From Turbatrix aceti (lineage: Eukaryota > Nematoda > Chromadorea > Rhabditida > Panagrolaimidae): a stretch of DNA of 64,000 bases. Under the pieces are notes generated by a model that did no database searches, had not been told where the DNA came from, and was given only the letters and a program-made list of their open reading frames with translations. Shown in pieces: positions 36,188 through 47,000 of this stretch. The stretch lies in the NCBI GenBank assembly GCA_963969345.1, contig OZ017768.1:6534718-6598717 (forward strand). Direction: 5' to 3'. Each line of letters opens with the position of its first letter. The stretch's first letter is position 1. Both the position numbers and the translations under genes were made by a program.

Positions 36188-36694
36188 CAGATTTGAGGGT
36201 TTCTAAACCTTGTCTGAAGTGCAGGACCGTTTTATGACCACTGGAAGCTGTCCTGGAATGAGGAGGCGCGTTGGGGACAGACGGTCAACTCCCTCCCCAA
36301 AATGCGACAACTACCCTCCTCCGGGGTTACTCGGGATTACCACGCTAATACCCTCCGGTTGTTTCTTGTTTGTTTCTATTTTTGCACTCTGAACTCGTTT
36401 TTTTGACTCACATGGACGGGTTGTAGCCGCGAGCTAATAGGTGTTATCCTCTCTGGTTTATCACAAAGCACATGCATTGTACAAAACCTCCGAAACACAC
36501 GAAATACGAATCCATGCGTTTTTTTTCGCTGTAGGACCATGTGTCATGTAATACGTACTGTATCTTGTTCGCATGTTGCCTGCATGTTTCAACGTAAGAT
36601 TACAGTGTTTACTGTATGTGATAGAATAAAATTACAACTTTTTGATCACTTTTTCTCATAATTTGTTAAATTTATTTAATTTAAATATGCACCT
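36188..36694. other. spacer between MBLAC1 and the small membrane protein gene
   Basis: No exon seen. AATAAA on the minus strand (TTTATT at 36671-36676) lies 19 nt past the stop codon of the small membrane protein. Confidence 0.5.
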
Positions 36695-37144
36695 CTATTG
36701 CTGTGTTTTGGTTTTCTTCGTCTCCTCTCCCGAAAGATCGCTGAGGACGTCATCCAGCTGCGGATAATCACTCTGCCTTCTTACGACCAGTCCTTGGGCT
36801 ATTTTTTGCTGAAAAAACATGGGATTTAGTCAAATATCCCAAAAAATGTGAAAACTGACCTCTCGTTCCTCCATGAGCTTGGTCTTGACGGCGGGCTTGG
36901 TTTTTGCGCTCGATTCCTTTGTATTATTTTTTTTACTGTCATCAGACTTGGGCTTCGGCTTGGTTTCCTGCGGTATCACCATGGCTGTTTTTACCGGATC
37001 AGGTGCCGCCGGTTCAGGCTTGGCTTTTTTTTTCAAACACGTTGACACGGCAACGAGGACCAGTATAAAGCATGTCAGACTGTAGAAGCAGCTGACGAAC
37101 GCGTGCATCGTCTTACCGACGTCATCGTCACGAGTCGTCATCAT
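36695..37144 (-). CDS. small single-pass membrane protein, 132 aa
   Basis: Exons 37144-36860 and 36808-36695, joined in phase 0 (GAG then CAA) by a 51-bp intron. Residues about 13-36 are one membrane helix (CFYSLTCFILVLVAVSTC) followed at once by KKK, which suggests an N-out, C-in type III or a signal-anchor topology. The remainder is Lys/Pro/Ser-rich and disordered, with an acidic C-terminal stretch (YPQLDDVLSDLS). No conserved domain is recognised. The start could be either of two adjacent methionines. Confidence 0.65.
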
Positions 37145-37710
37145 CGTTATCCGATTCTGATCCCCTTTCCTTCCTTCCAGGGCGCAGAGGTAGGCGTCGA
37201 CAAAGGGAAACGGGTTGAGCGTGCAGAGTGTACTGGCAGAGAGTTGATGGACTGCTGAGTAGACTGAAGCATCCGTTGCCGCAGTTGGCAGGCAATAACA
37301 TTCATCACAGAATTTGAATGATATTTTTCAAAAAAAAATGTTGGAAAATCTCAAAAATACGATCAAAAACCGAAAAAAAAGTATAATTTTTCTTGTTATG
37401 ATTTTTTTAAGTTCAAAAAAGTGTCTCGACGCAGAAATTACAGTACAAGTTCATAAAAACGACTTTATCCACCCGTTTTTCAAATCGTCACACTTTGGGC
37501 TTCTAAACTGAATTGAATTTCACTAATGACCACAAACAACAAAAAAAAACCCGAAAAGAGCTTTTGATGGTTCTCGCCGCGAACTTATTTTTCCCATTTG
37601 GGCTGCAAGTTCATTTCACATTTTCTTCGCCGGCGGTTGCTCAGTTTTACGCATTCGTCTGGTTTTTTTACTGCTGTTTTTGTTGTAGAACTTCTAATAG
37701 TTGTTATCCA
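37145..37710. other. divergent promoter region between small membrane protein and eIF2A
   Basis: About 570 bp, A/T-rich on the right, with TTTTTGTTGTAG ending 22 nt before the eIF2A ATG. No exon seen. Confidence 0.45.
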
Positions 37711-39882
37711 ATGGTTGACCGACTCACTTTTGCTTGTAAGTTGCACCTAAGAGCTGTCAGTTTATTGCTTACATTACTTTTCAGTGCGCGGCGCTTTTGG
37801 GCTCAACGTTTATCGCAACATTGAAAAGCCCGAACCCATTTTTGAGCACCCAAGGTGAGAATTGATGACTACCGGTATATTTTTTATTTCTGAGGTTTCA
37901 GACAACCGCCAGATGACATCCGCGTCCTGCAATTCTCTCCGGACGGCGATTATTTCGCATTCTGCGACGGTGATCAGTAAGCCTTTTTTTCTTTGCTTTG
38001 GGTGTGGTTTTTATGACTTTTTTTCTTTTTGCAGCGTCGTCCTTGTTGAGTCGCAGACAAGCAAGGAACTCTTGAAGCTTCCTATCACGAAATCGACTCA
38101 GATTGAGTTTTCTCCGAAGAGTCGCTTTTTCTACGCCTGGGAGCCGTACCTGATCTACGGGCTTCGACGGGCCAAGGATGGGACACTGAGAACGCCGAAT
38201 CCCAACCTAAACATGTTCAGCGTCACTGACCGGAAGCTGCTCTTCACGACCATCGCTCCGAGACGCGAGGATGTCCCTCAGTGGACCAACGACGAGAAAT
38301 ACGCGGTTCGCCTCAGCGGCTCTGAAGTGCTATTTTTCACTGGAGACAAACTTGGTATGTTTTTTTCTATGTATTTTTTATTGAACGCTTTTGGAATCTT
38401 TTTAGAGCACTCGGCGTTCAAAAAAGTGATCCCCGATATCAAAGCCATCTCTGTGAGCCCCCACAAGAAGGATCACGCCTACGCAGCTTTCATCCCCTCC
38501 GTCAAGGTTTGTGGTTTTTATTTGAACCCTTTTTACTGTATTTAGCCGTGTTCTTGCTTCTAGGGTGATCCAGCGCGTGCCGAAGTCCACCGCATCCAGC
38601 AGAACCCGGAAAAGACGCTGATCGCTTCGGAAGTCTTCATGGCCTGTGACAAGATGGAACTCAAGTGGAACTCTCTCGGCACCGTGCTCCTCGTCCAGGC
38701 CATTGCCGAAGTCGACAATTCCGGGCGTTCGTACTACGGACAGAGCTTTTTGCGTCTCTTGTGCCTGACGGGTGAAAAGAGCAAGGTTGACCTCGACAAA
38801 GAGGGTCCCGTCCATGACGTCCAGTGGTCCCCCAGCGGCACGCACTTCGCAGTCGTCTACGGCTTTATGCCGGCCAAAGTGAGTCTGTTTGACCGGCGGG
38901 GGCGTCCGACCTGGGATCTGGGAGAAGGGTCCCGCAACGAATTGGCCTTCAACCCGCAAGGCAACCTCCTCGCTCTCTGCGGATTTGGATCGCTTTCGTC
39001 CGGCAACATTGAAATCTGGAACACGGACAAGCAGACACTGGTCAACAAAATTGCGGTTGCAAACACGACACATCTCGAATTTGCTCCGGATGGCAAGCAC
39101 TTCTACACGGCGACGACGGCTCCCCGCATGAGGGTGGACAACTGCTATCGCTTCTGGCACTACTCGGGCAAGCTTCTCTTCGAATACGCCCCCGAGCGCT
39201 ACGAGCTCTGGACCGTCGTCTGGCGACCATTCCAAGTGACGACCAAATTCGCGGCTGAAGACCTGACAAGAGACGACAAACTCAAAACGGGACTGCACAT
39301 TCGCAACAACGAAGGCAAGGTCGTGGCTGCCGCGGGTGGCGTCCGGGCTGCGGGCAAGTATGTGCCTCCTGCCAAGCGTACTCCAGGTTGGTTACTGGCG
39401 GGGATGGGTGAACAGCGGTTTTTTTATTCGCGAACGAACACGAACAAATTTTCTTTTTTTTTCGAAGCATCGAACGAATGCGAACATTTTTTTCCGATTT
39501 TTTGTTATCTAATTTTTTTTTTCGGAAAATTTACCACTGTTCGCGAACAGGAAACACCAAATTTTGTTCGCAAACTTTTGCCCGACTTTGATTACTATTC
39601 TGACGGTCACTTTCTACGTAAAATCAATTTTCAGCGCAACAAGCAGCGTACGCCAGTCAGTCTCCAGGCGACGTCCTCAAAAAGCCTTCGGAAGCTGCCA
39701 AAAAGCTGATCAAGTGCAATAAGATCCTTAAGGACATCGAAAAGCTGAAGGAAAAAGTAAAGAGCGGCGGTACCCTGGAAGTGAACCAGCTTCAAAAGAT
39801 TAAAAAAGAGCCGGAGTATCTGCACGAAGCCGAAGTCCTCCAGAAACGCATCGCCGAAGAAGAATCCGCCGCCGTCGTCTGA
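37711..39882 (+). CDS. EIF2A: eukaryotic translation initiation factor 2A
   Basis: Exons 37711-37735, 37785-37854, 37902-37976, 38035-38354, 38406-38506, 38564-39386 and 39635-39882; 553 aa (human about 585). eIF2A is the single-chain, WD-repeat factor that can deliver initiator tRNA independently of eIF2, unrelated to eIF2-alpha. The nine-bladed propeller is seen, with family blocks IEFSPKSRFFYAW, KMELKWNSLGT, SYYGQSFL, VQWSPSGTHFAVVYGFMPAK, LALCGFGSLSSGNIEIW and TATTAPRMRVDNCYRFWHY. A YVPPAKR segment (YRPPALR in human) and a C-terminal coiled coil with KKLIKCNKILKDIEKLKEK follow. The first coding exon is only 25 nt. Intron 6 carries a MITE. Convergent with RIC8. Confidence 0.94.
39399..39586. 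mobile_element. hAT-like MITE, copy E (internally deleted), in eIF2A intron 6
   Basis: Left end GGGGATGGGTGAACAGCGG, CGCGAACGAACACGAACAAA inside, right end GTTCGCAAACTTTTGCCCGA. At under 200 bp it is an internally deleted relative, in reverse orientation compared with copy B judging from the GAACGAACACGAAC side. Confidence 0.65.
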
Positions 39883-40208
39883 TCAAATCCGGGATCCAAA
39901 TATTTGTTACGTTTTTTTTTTCTTTCCTTTAATTTTCCTGCTCGGTTTTACGTTTATTGATTATTGATCTGACTTCTTTCGTTTTTCTCTATCAACCTGG
40001 CTGCATTTTTTGCAGTGATTAAATACAGTCAGTACGGGCGATATCATAGTATTTGATGTCAATTGCACACGGAAAGCGCTATCAAAAAGTACAAAAAAGG
40101 GAGAAGGAGAAATGATCTGGTGAAAAAGTGAGTGAAGGCGTACAAAGTAACGACGAAAACTTACGAAAAAAAACAATCGTTGTTACTCGGACGGAACTGA
40201 TGTGAGTA
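39883..40208. other. 326-bp convergent 3' flank of eIF2A and RIC8
   Basis: The minus-strand AATAAA (TTTATT at 39953-39958) can end RIC8. On the plus strand only ATTAAA near 40018 is present for eIF2A. The transcripts may overlap. Confidence 0.5.
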
Positions 40209-42619
40209 TCAATCGGATTCGGAACCGGAAGATTTTTCTTCTGGCACGTGAACGTTCTTGACGAGTTCGTTGACGTGTGAGACAGGCGTTGGCTTGCCAT
40301 CGGCACCGATTGTGCCGGGAACGACAATGCCTTCCTCGAGAAGCTTAGACATGGCATTTGCGAGCTTCATAGCCTCGTATTCCTTTTGTTCGTCTGTCAT
40401 TTGATCGAGGGGATTGATGCCGCCTTTCGGGATTATGTACCCCGCAACTGGATTCACCCTAAAATAATTTATCGATGCAGAAAAAATTTTTTTTTTAAAG
40501 TTAACTTACTGATCCTCAACTTCTTTATAGCTATCGGTATCCGAGTCTTCACTGTCAGAAGGATGTTTGGGTTCGTTGATGGATCCAAGGAATCCGTAGT
40601 TCGCCAGGAGACCGGCTGAATGGCCAAATCCGGTGTACTTTATCAATCGACCAACTGAAAAATCGATGTCGTTTTTGATGAAAAAAAAAAAAAAAACGGA
40701 CCTGATCGCTTGCAAAGGACGAAGAGAAACTCGGCAGCGAGATCCCTGCAGTTGGCAGGAGACATCATGAGACGGACGAGTTTGTTTCGCAGCGTCTGTC
40801 CTTCGGTGGGGGGTCGTTCGACGTGGGACGCCTTCAGTGGAGGCAGGACCTTCAGCCGACAGAACCGGCGAGCGAATTTGTTGTTCTTGCAGAGATATAT
40901 GAGAGTCGTGAAAAACGTGGACAACAGATCGACCTCGCCTTTGTCCGTTTTTTCGACTTTTCGATCCATGAGTTGTAGCATAGCGTCGACGAATTTCATG
41001 TCATAGCCATCGTATGACGGGTACGATTTGTCGTTTGTCAGCTCATCTGATAGCTAAAATAAAAAATGACAGTACCGTACGGATTTTTAACGCGGGCCAA
41101 AAAAGCCTAAATAAATTTGAAGGCCTTTTTTTCAAAAAATGGATTTTTCTAAACTTTTTTAGCGTTTGAACATAAAATTTTGACTCCATTTTAATCTAAA
41201 TTTTTTTGGACAAAACTTTTGTCTCAAAATTTAGGTCAGCCTAATTTTCTTGATCGTCACTCAATCACTCACCTTTTGGCACAAATCAGGTAGCGTAGAC
41301 GTCATGGTGGCCAGCAGATGAACGGCATTCTGCTTCAAGTCATCGTTGTTGTCAGGGGCGGTAATTATGCCGGCGCACACGTTAGCGCAATCTTGGGCAA
41401 ACGTCTAAAGGACATTTAAAATTCGATTACACAGTACACCCAATAAGGAAAAGTCATAAACATACCACATCGTAGACTTGAGCATGACAAAAAATGTTGA
41501 ACAGAATTTTGAGAGATTCTGTAGCCCAATCAGTGGATGCGTCGTTGGATTTCTGCGTGAGCGCGTACTTGAGCACGTTGAGGAAAGCCTCGGCAGCGTA
41601 CAGGTCTTCGATCCACATTTTCTGAAAAAAAATGCAAATGGATACTGTCGGAAAGCAAAACGAACGCAATCAGATAATGCGTTTAGTTTTTTATGTTTGC
41701 AAATGTATAAATTGAATTATGGAATGTAATTTTATCAACAAAAAAAAACTCTCGGCAAATAAGTAAATTGGAAACTCACTTGAAGATCGATAGAATGAGC
41801 ACTCGACACAAACGCTATCCTTAGGTCGAAGAAGAAAAGGCCCTCTAGCGATATTCTCGGAACGGCATTGAGATAATCATACGCTTCGACAAAATCACTC
41901 CCGACAGCTGCATCTGGGTGGTTTTCGAGGAACCGACGAATCACGTCTATTCGCTGGACCAGAACCCTGTGGCACTTCACCTCGAACGCTGTCCTCGCGA
42001 CGACGGAGTTGAAGAGCGCGTTTACCAGGCATTTGACGGCTTCGACCACGACTAAAAATTTGAAACTCAAAAAATGCATTCAATGTTTGAAACTATTTAA
42101 CTCACCGCTAAAACTACGCGTCTGATTACCAGTCTGGGGTTGTGGTTTGATGCCAGCAGCGTCTAACACGAGATCTACCAAATCGTTGGAAAAGAGGAAA
42201 TTGATGCCAGTCTTGTCGCGTGAAAGAATTCGTACGAGTTCGAGAAGAGCACATTGATATGACAGGTTTTCACTTGAAAGCGGAAACTGGGCAATAAAGA
42301 GCTCAGACACGTCCTAAAATGATGAAAATGCCAATAAAAGGAAGAAAAACGAAGAAAAACGGAAAAAATGGTCTAAAAGCGAAAAAGCAGAATTCATCGT
42401 AATCATGCGTTACAAAGTTACGGTATTCACAGCGAGCATGTATTACTTTTGCGCATCGACTCCGGTTACGTTCGAACAAATGTTACTTTATTACTTGCAA
42501 AGTAAGAAAAAATCAGTTACCTTCCGTATTTCAGGCGAAAGTTCGGGAAACGCAAACTTCTGCATGAGATCAGCACTAATTGATCGTAACAAGTGCAGTC
42601 GTTCGACAGTGTCTTCCAT
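40209..42619 (-). CDS. RIC8A: RIC8/synembryn, chaperone and exchange factor for G-alpha
   Basis: Eight exons: 42619-42521, 42313-42106, 42051-41780, 41621-41466, 41404-41273, 41053-40702, 40654-40510 and 40458-40209; 537 aa, the same size as human RIC8A (531). RIC8 folds nascent G-alpha subunits and promotes GDP release in the cytosol. The body is an armadillo-type helical repeat (for example LSYQCALLELVRILSRDKTG and RFCRLKVLPPL). The late signature is clear: LIKYTGFGHSAGLLANYGFL, then an acidic SDSEDSDTDSYKE, then NPVAGYI and MTDEQKEYEAMKLANAM. Serines in the SDSEDSDTDS stretch resemble the CK2 sites described in the mammalian protein. The A or B assignment is not meaningful for an invertebrate. 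Confidence 0.95.
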
Positions 42620-44022
42620 TTTTGCCAGCTGGGAGATGGCATCTGACGATAATTCAGTTCTAGTCGTCATAATTGTTCTTGATATTAACGTTGTACAGTT
42701 TGGAATAAGTTGTCGTCTAGAGTAGTAATGGGTAAATACCGTTTAATGCGCGTCAAGCCAAGTTGGATGGCTTTTTCAGCAGTAGCAGCAGCTGGAAGGC
42801 ATATTACTTTAACGAGTGCTTGGTGGTGGTTGCATTACTCCAATTGCTGTGTGCTACGGAGAAAAAATGGACTAAAGGGGAGGGGGGATTTACTCGCAAA
42901 TGTAAGCTCGCATTTGGGCCTAAATTTCGTCACATTGCTCACGGGCTTGGATGGAATATCATTTTTTTTTCATTTATCGCATGAGTAGTTCGTTGTTTGC
43001 CCTTGCGAATGACGTCACATGCCCATCACATAGGGGGGGGGGGGGGTTCAATAAAAAATGTATAGTATAAATCAAAGTTATAAGACTTGCAAAAAATCGT
43101 ATTTTATACAAAACACAAAAAATGTATTTATGTACGCCAGTTTTTTATCCATCCTCGGAAATCATTTAATGCCAGTTCACAAATCCTACATCATGGCTGA
43201 AAAATAGACGATGGCGCTTCTCGACATAAGAGTCGGAGAGGAGAGAATGCGTCACAATCGGGTTTCTTTTTCGCCCTCTTGAATAATTTTAAATTCCGTC
43301 TACGTCAAACCTCGTTTAAAGGGGTCCCGCACAGCGACGGACCAAAAAAAGATCTACGAAAATGAAGTGTTCGTTCGTCAACCAAAAAAAAGTGGACTTG
43401 AAGGGAAATGCAACAGTCTACGGCATTTTTTTGGAATAATCAGTTAACACAGCGTCTGCGGATCTTTTAAAAAGCCGTGAGACACTTTTCTTTTCCGCTT
43501 TTGCCTGAATTCAAACGACGATGAAAAAGAAGCGGCCAACCGTGGGAAAAAAACATTGCTCTATCCAGGGAACGAAAAATTATAGAAATGTTATAACCAC
43601 AGATGCCGGATGCATCATGCGCACAACCAACGCACGGTGTGGCTTGTATGCATGCCCTGGGGCAGGAGGGCGGGTGTACAAGAAGTTGCCCCTGTCCCAC
43701 AGGCTGCCTGACGCCCACATTGATTATGTGCGCTAAGCAACAGAACAGAACAGCATAAACCGGCAAAATTGCGGGCAAATGCCTGCGTGCAAGCTGCGGA
43801 GAAAAGTGCTTGTCGAGAGAGATAAATAAAAAAAATAAGGTCTCCTAACACGAAAATTGAAAAACAAGACCGCGCGTGGTTTTTTTTTTTCACTGTGTTG
43901 CCACCGCTGGACGCACTGATAAGACGACGACGGCGCCAATACGTCGCTGTTGCTGTTGTTTGGCGCGTGCTTTTATCTGCCTTCTTTCCTAACTGCAGGA
44001 GGAATTTACCTAACTTACCAAA
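42620..44022. other. divergent region between RIC8 and the 1251-aa gene
   Basis: 1.4 kb without a convincing exon. It contains a G14 run (43033-43046), the longest homopolymer of G or C in the window. An acceptor-like CTAACTGCAG ends about 25 nt before the next start codon. Confidence 0.45.
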
Positions 44023-47000
44023 ATGTACGATTACGGAGATGCGTTTGACGAGCTGGATCTCCTTGCTGAAGTGCCGCTACCAACCACCGAGCAGATCTTT
44101 ACGGCACTCCATGCTGTGACGGCGACCCATCCGAAGGCGTTGTCTTCGGTCATACAGGTAGCGTCTAACCTGTGCTTCATCCGCAGAGACACGACCGAAG
44201 CCGAATATCTGGAAGCCATCCATCGCTACGGAGAAGACCTCACGTACTACCTCCGAATGCGCGCTGGTACCCGTGAACTCTGCATTTCAAACAACATGTG
44301 GGATCATGAACCCGTAAAATTCGATCATGCATCCAAAAAAATGGAGTGAGTTTTTATTTTGATTTTTTTCTTATTTTTAAAATGCTCTTTTTTTTCTAGG
44401 TTCATGCCGATTTCGTTTTCTGACGTTTACTTTTTCCTGCCCTGCTGCCAGTCACTCGAAGCCATCGAGGTGGGTTTTTTTGTTATTTGGCCATCGTGAA
44501 AAACTTTGTGTGATTTTTCAGGGTCGCTCAAAGCTGATCGATACCCTGAGAAACGACTTTGAACTACGGGACGTGAGAATTTCGGAATTGACCGATGTTT
44601 TGAAGAGACGCTTCGATCAGAGCGTTACCAAGGTATGATTTTTTTTGTATTAGTGTTTTACCGGTTCCGAAGTCGGCTCGAGAAATTTGAGTAGGCGTAA
44701 TTTTTTTTTAATAGTTTTGAATTTTTTTTGAAAAAATGCTTTTTTTGGGTAAAATTCCGTATTTCGACCAATTTTGAGTGTTTTTTGATCAAAATTCATT
44801 AATGAAATGTGTCGAGAGTCGGATTCGATTTTTCTCAAAGTTGAAATATTGTTTTGTTTTGTACCTAAAAAAATCTCTTCAAACCCATTTTTCAGCTTTT
44901 TGGCGTGAATGGAATCGAAAAAGTCAAACAAATTGTCAAAAATGAAATCAACGTGCAGGAGCGATACAAGAAAAAAGGAACCCACGAATATCACGAATTC
45001 CATTTCGAAGTGAAGGACAAAAAGAACGTCGCCGTGCTCGTAAACACTATCCAGCAGGAACTCACAGCCTACCAAGACTTTGATCGTCGGGTGCGGCATT
45101 ACTTCAAGCTTTACCTGTCGGATGAGGATAAAAAAGCCCTTGGAATCGAAACGCCCAAACTCTTTATCGTCGAAAACAAGGACAAGGTCGATACCGAGGC
45201 TCTTCTTGCTCTCCTAGAATCTGTTCTTTGTAAGTTTCATTTTTAAATTTTATGGTTTAAAAGTTATAATTTTCTTTCAGCGACTCCCGAGCCAAAGGAA
45301 TCCTGGCTCCTGGATTACGACGCCCGCGAAGATTACTACAACTGGAAAAATGGTATCGCTACCAAGCGTGACGACTGTAAGAGGGAGGAAGACGCGCCTG
45401 GACCCTCCAATCGCTTTGAACCCGAACCCCTGCCGATCGACGATTACGACACCGACCAGGAGGAAGCCGAAGATGATGAGCCGCCCGCCGACGACGAAAT
45501 TGCCGACAGCGGGTATGACGCTGCCCCTGCCCCATCCAGCGAAACTGAAACTCGCGAAGATATGGACGACTCCATGTTTTCTGGTCACGCTGGCGCTCTC
45601 GAACAAACGGATACAGTAATTCTTGCTGTTGCCAGTTGGATCGACGATTATCATCGTTCTATTGATCTCGCCGACTTTTATAATGGTTTGTTTTTTTTTC
45701 TTTTGAACGACGATTTTTTTTTGGGGGCGGAAACTTAGCTCCAATTTTTTTGGCTAAATTTTTTGGCAAAATTTTGACTTTATATAAGATTGGAATTTTT
45801 TTGCTTTTATGATAGTTTTTTTGGACACCCGAAAATTTTGACCTAAAAATTCGGCTGGGGTAGACGAAATCACTTTTCTCGAGATTAGCACCAAAAATTT
45901 TGCAGATTAATTTTCTAAGTTCAAATTAAACATTTTTAAATTACGGCATTACGTAAATTTTCTCAAAAAATCGTTTTTAATTGGCACCGCCGTTTTCTTT
46001 TTATCTAATCGATTTTTTTATGCACGCAGCTGCGTGCGCCACGCCCTGCTTCTTGTGCGATGTGCGCACTCAAAAACATTGAGCCGGATTGTTTTTTGTT
46101 TTCATTCAACTCAATTTCTTCTTTTTAGCTAACAAAATGGATTCTATCCCTGCGATTTCTATTGATCATACAAGCGATGGCGGAGAAGAGCAGCCAGCTG
46201 ATGAATATCTACTTGATGAAGAAACGCCACCACAGTCGTCTGAGGAAAAACTGGAAGAAGAAACTAGCGTGGAAGCTGGCTCGGACCCCACGTCCCAGTC
46301 TTCGGATGGATCGGAGGCTGTCGTCATTGAGTCCGAGTACATCCAAGCTCTGGATTCGGATTCCGAGGCATCTTCGTCGTTGCCTGTGGATTCGTCTTCA
46401 TCGTTTTTGTCAGTCAATGATGTAGGTTTTTTGAAAATGACGGTTTTTATGATTTTACCCTTGTTTTATCTGCAGGATAATGACGAAGCGGCGAACCGTT
46501 TTGTTGTCCAGCATCTGGGCACCCCTGAGCCGGAATCCAACCGGGAAGAAGAGGAGGAAGAAGAAGTACGTGGCGCGCAGGATGTGACGCCGAATATTTC
46601 GGATTCCGAGGAAAAAGAAGAATTGCACGCAGTTATGCCAGCTGAAATCGAACACGTCGATGATCTTCTTCCCGACGAAATCGACAAAGCTGCTCTGGAA
46701 GCGCCGCTTCCCGATTCGACAGGCTCTATCACGGATTACCAGTCGGAGGAAGAAAAAGAAGACGACGACGAAGGTGACGACAGCGATTCTTGTCTTTCCA
46801 ATGTCTATATCAAGGAAAGGCCAAATGCAGAGTCGTCTCCGTACAGCGACGAAGAATCGCTGACTACTGCCAGCGTGACGACTTCCTGCAGGCGACGTTT
46901 ATTCGGCGAGGAAGTGGCGTCCACGATTTCAAAGGGATTTTTGGCATCCGGAGATGAGGAAGAAGACGAGGTGACGGATGCCGAAGATCGAACTACCCCG

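Noticed and set aside
38402..39298. 298-residue minus-strand frame
   Set aside because: Antisense of eIF2A exon 6, whose own match to the family is unmistakable.
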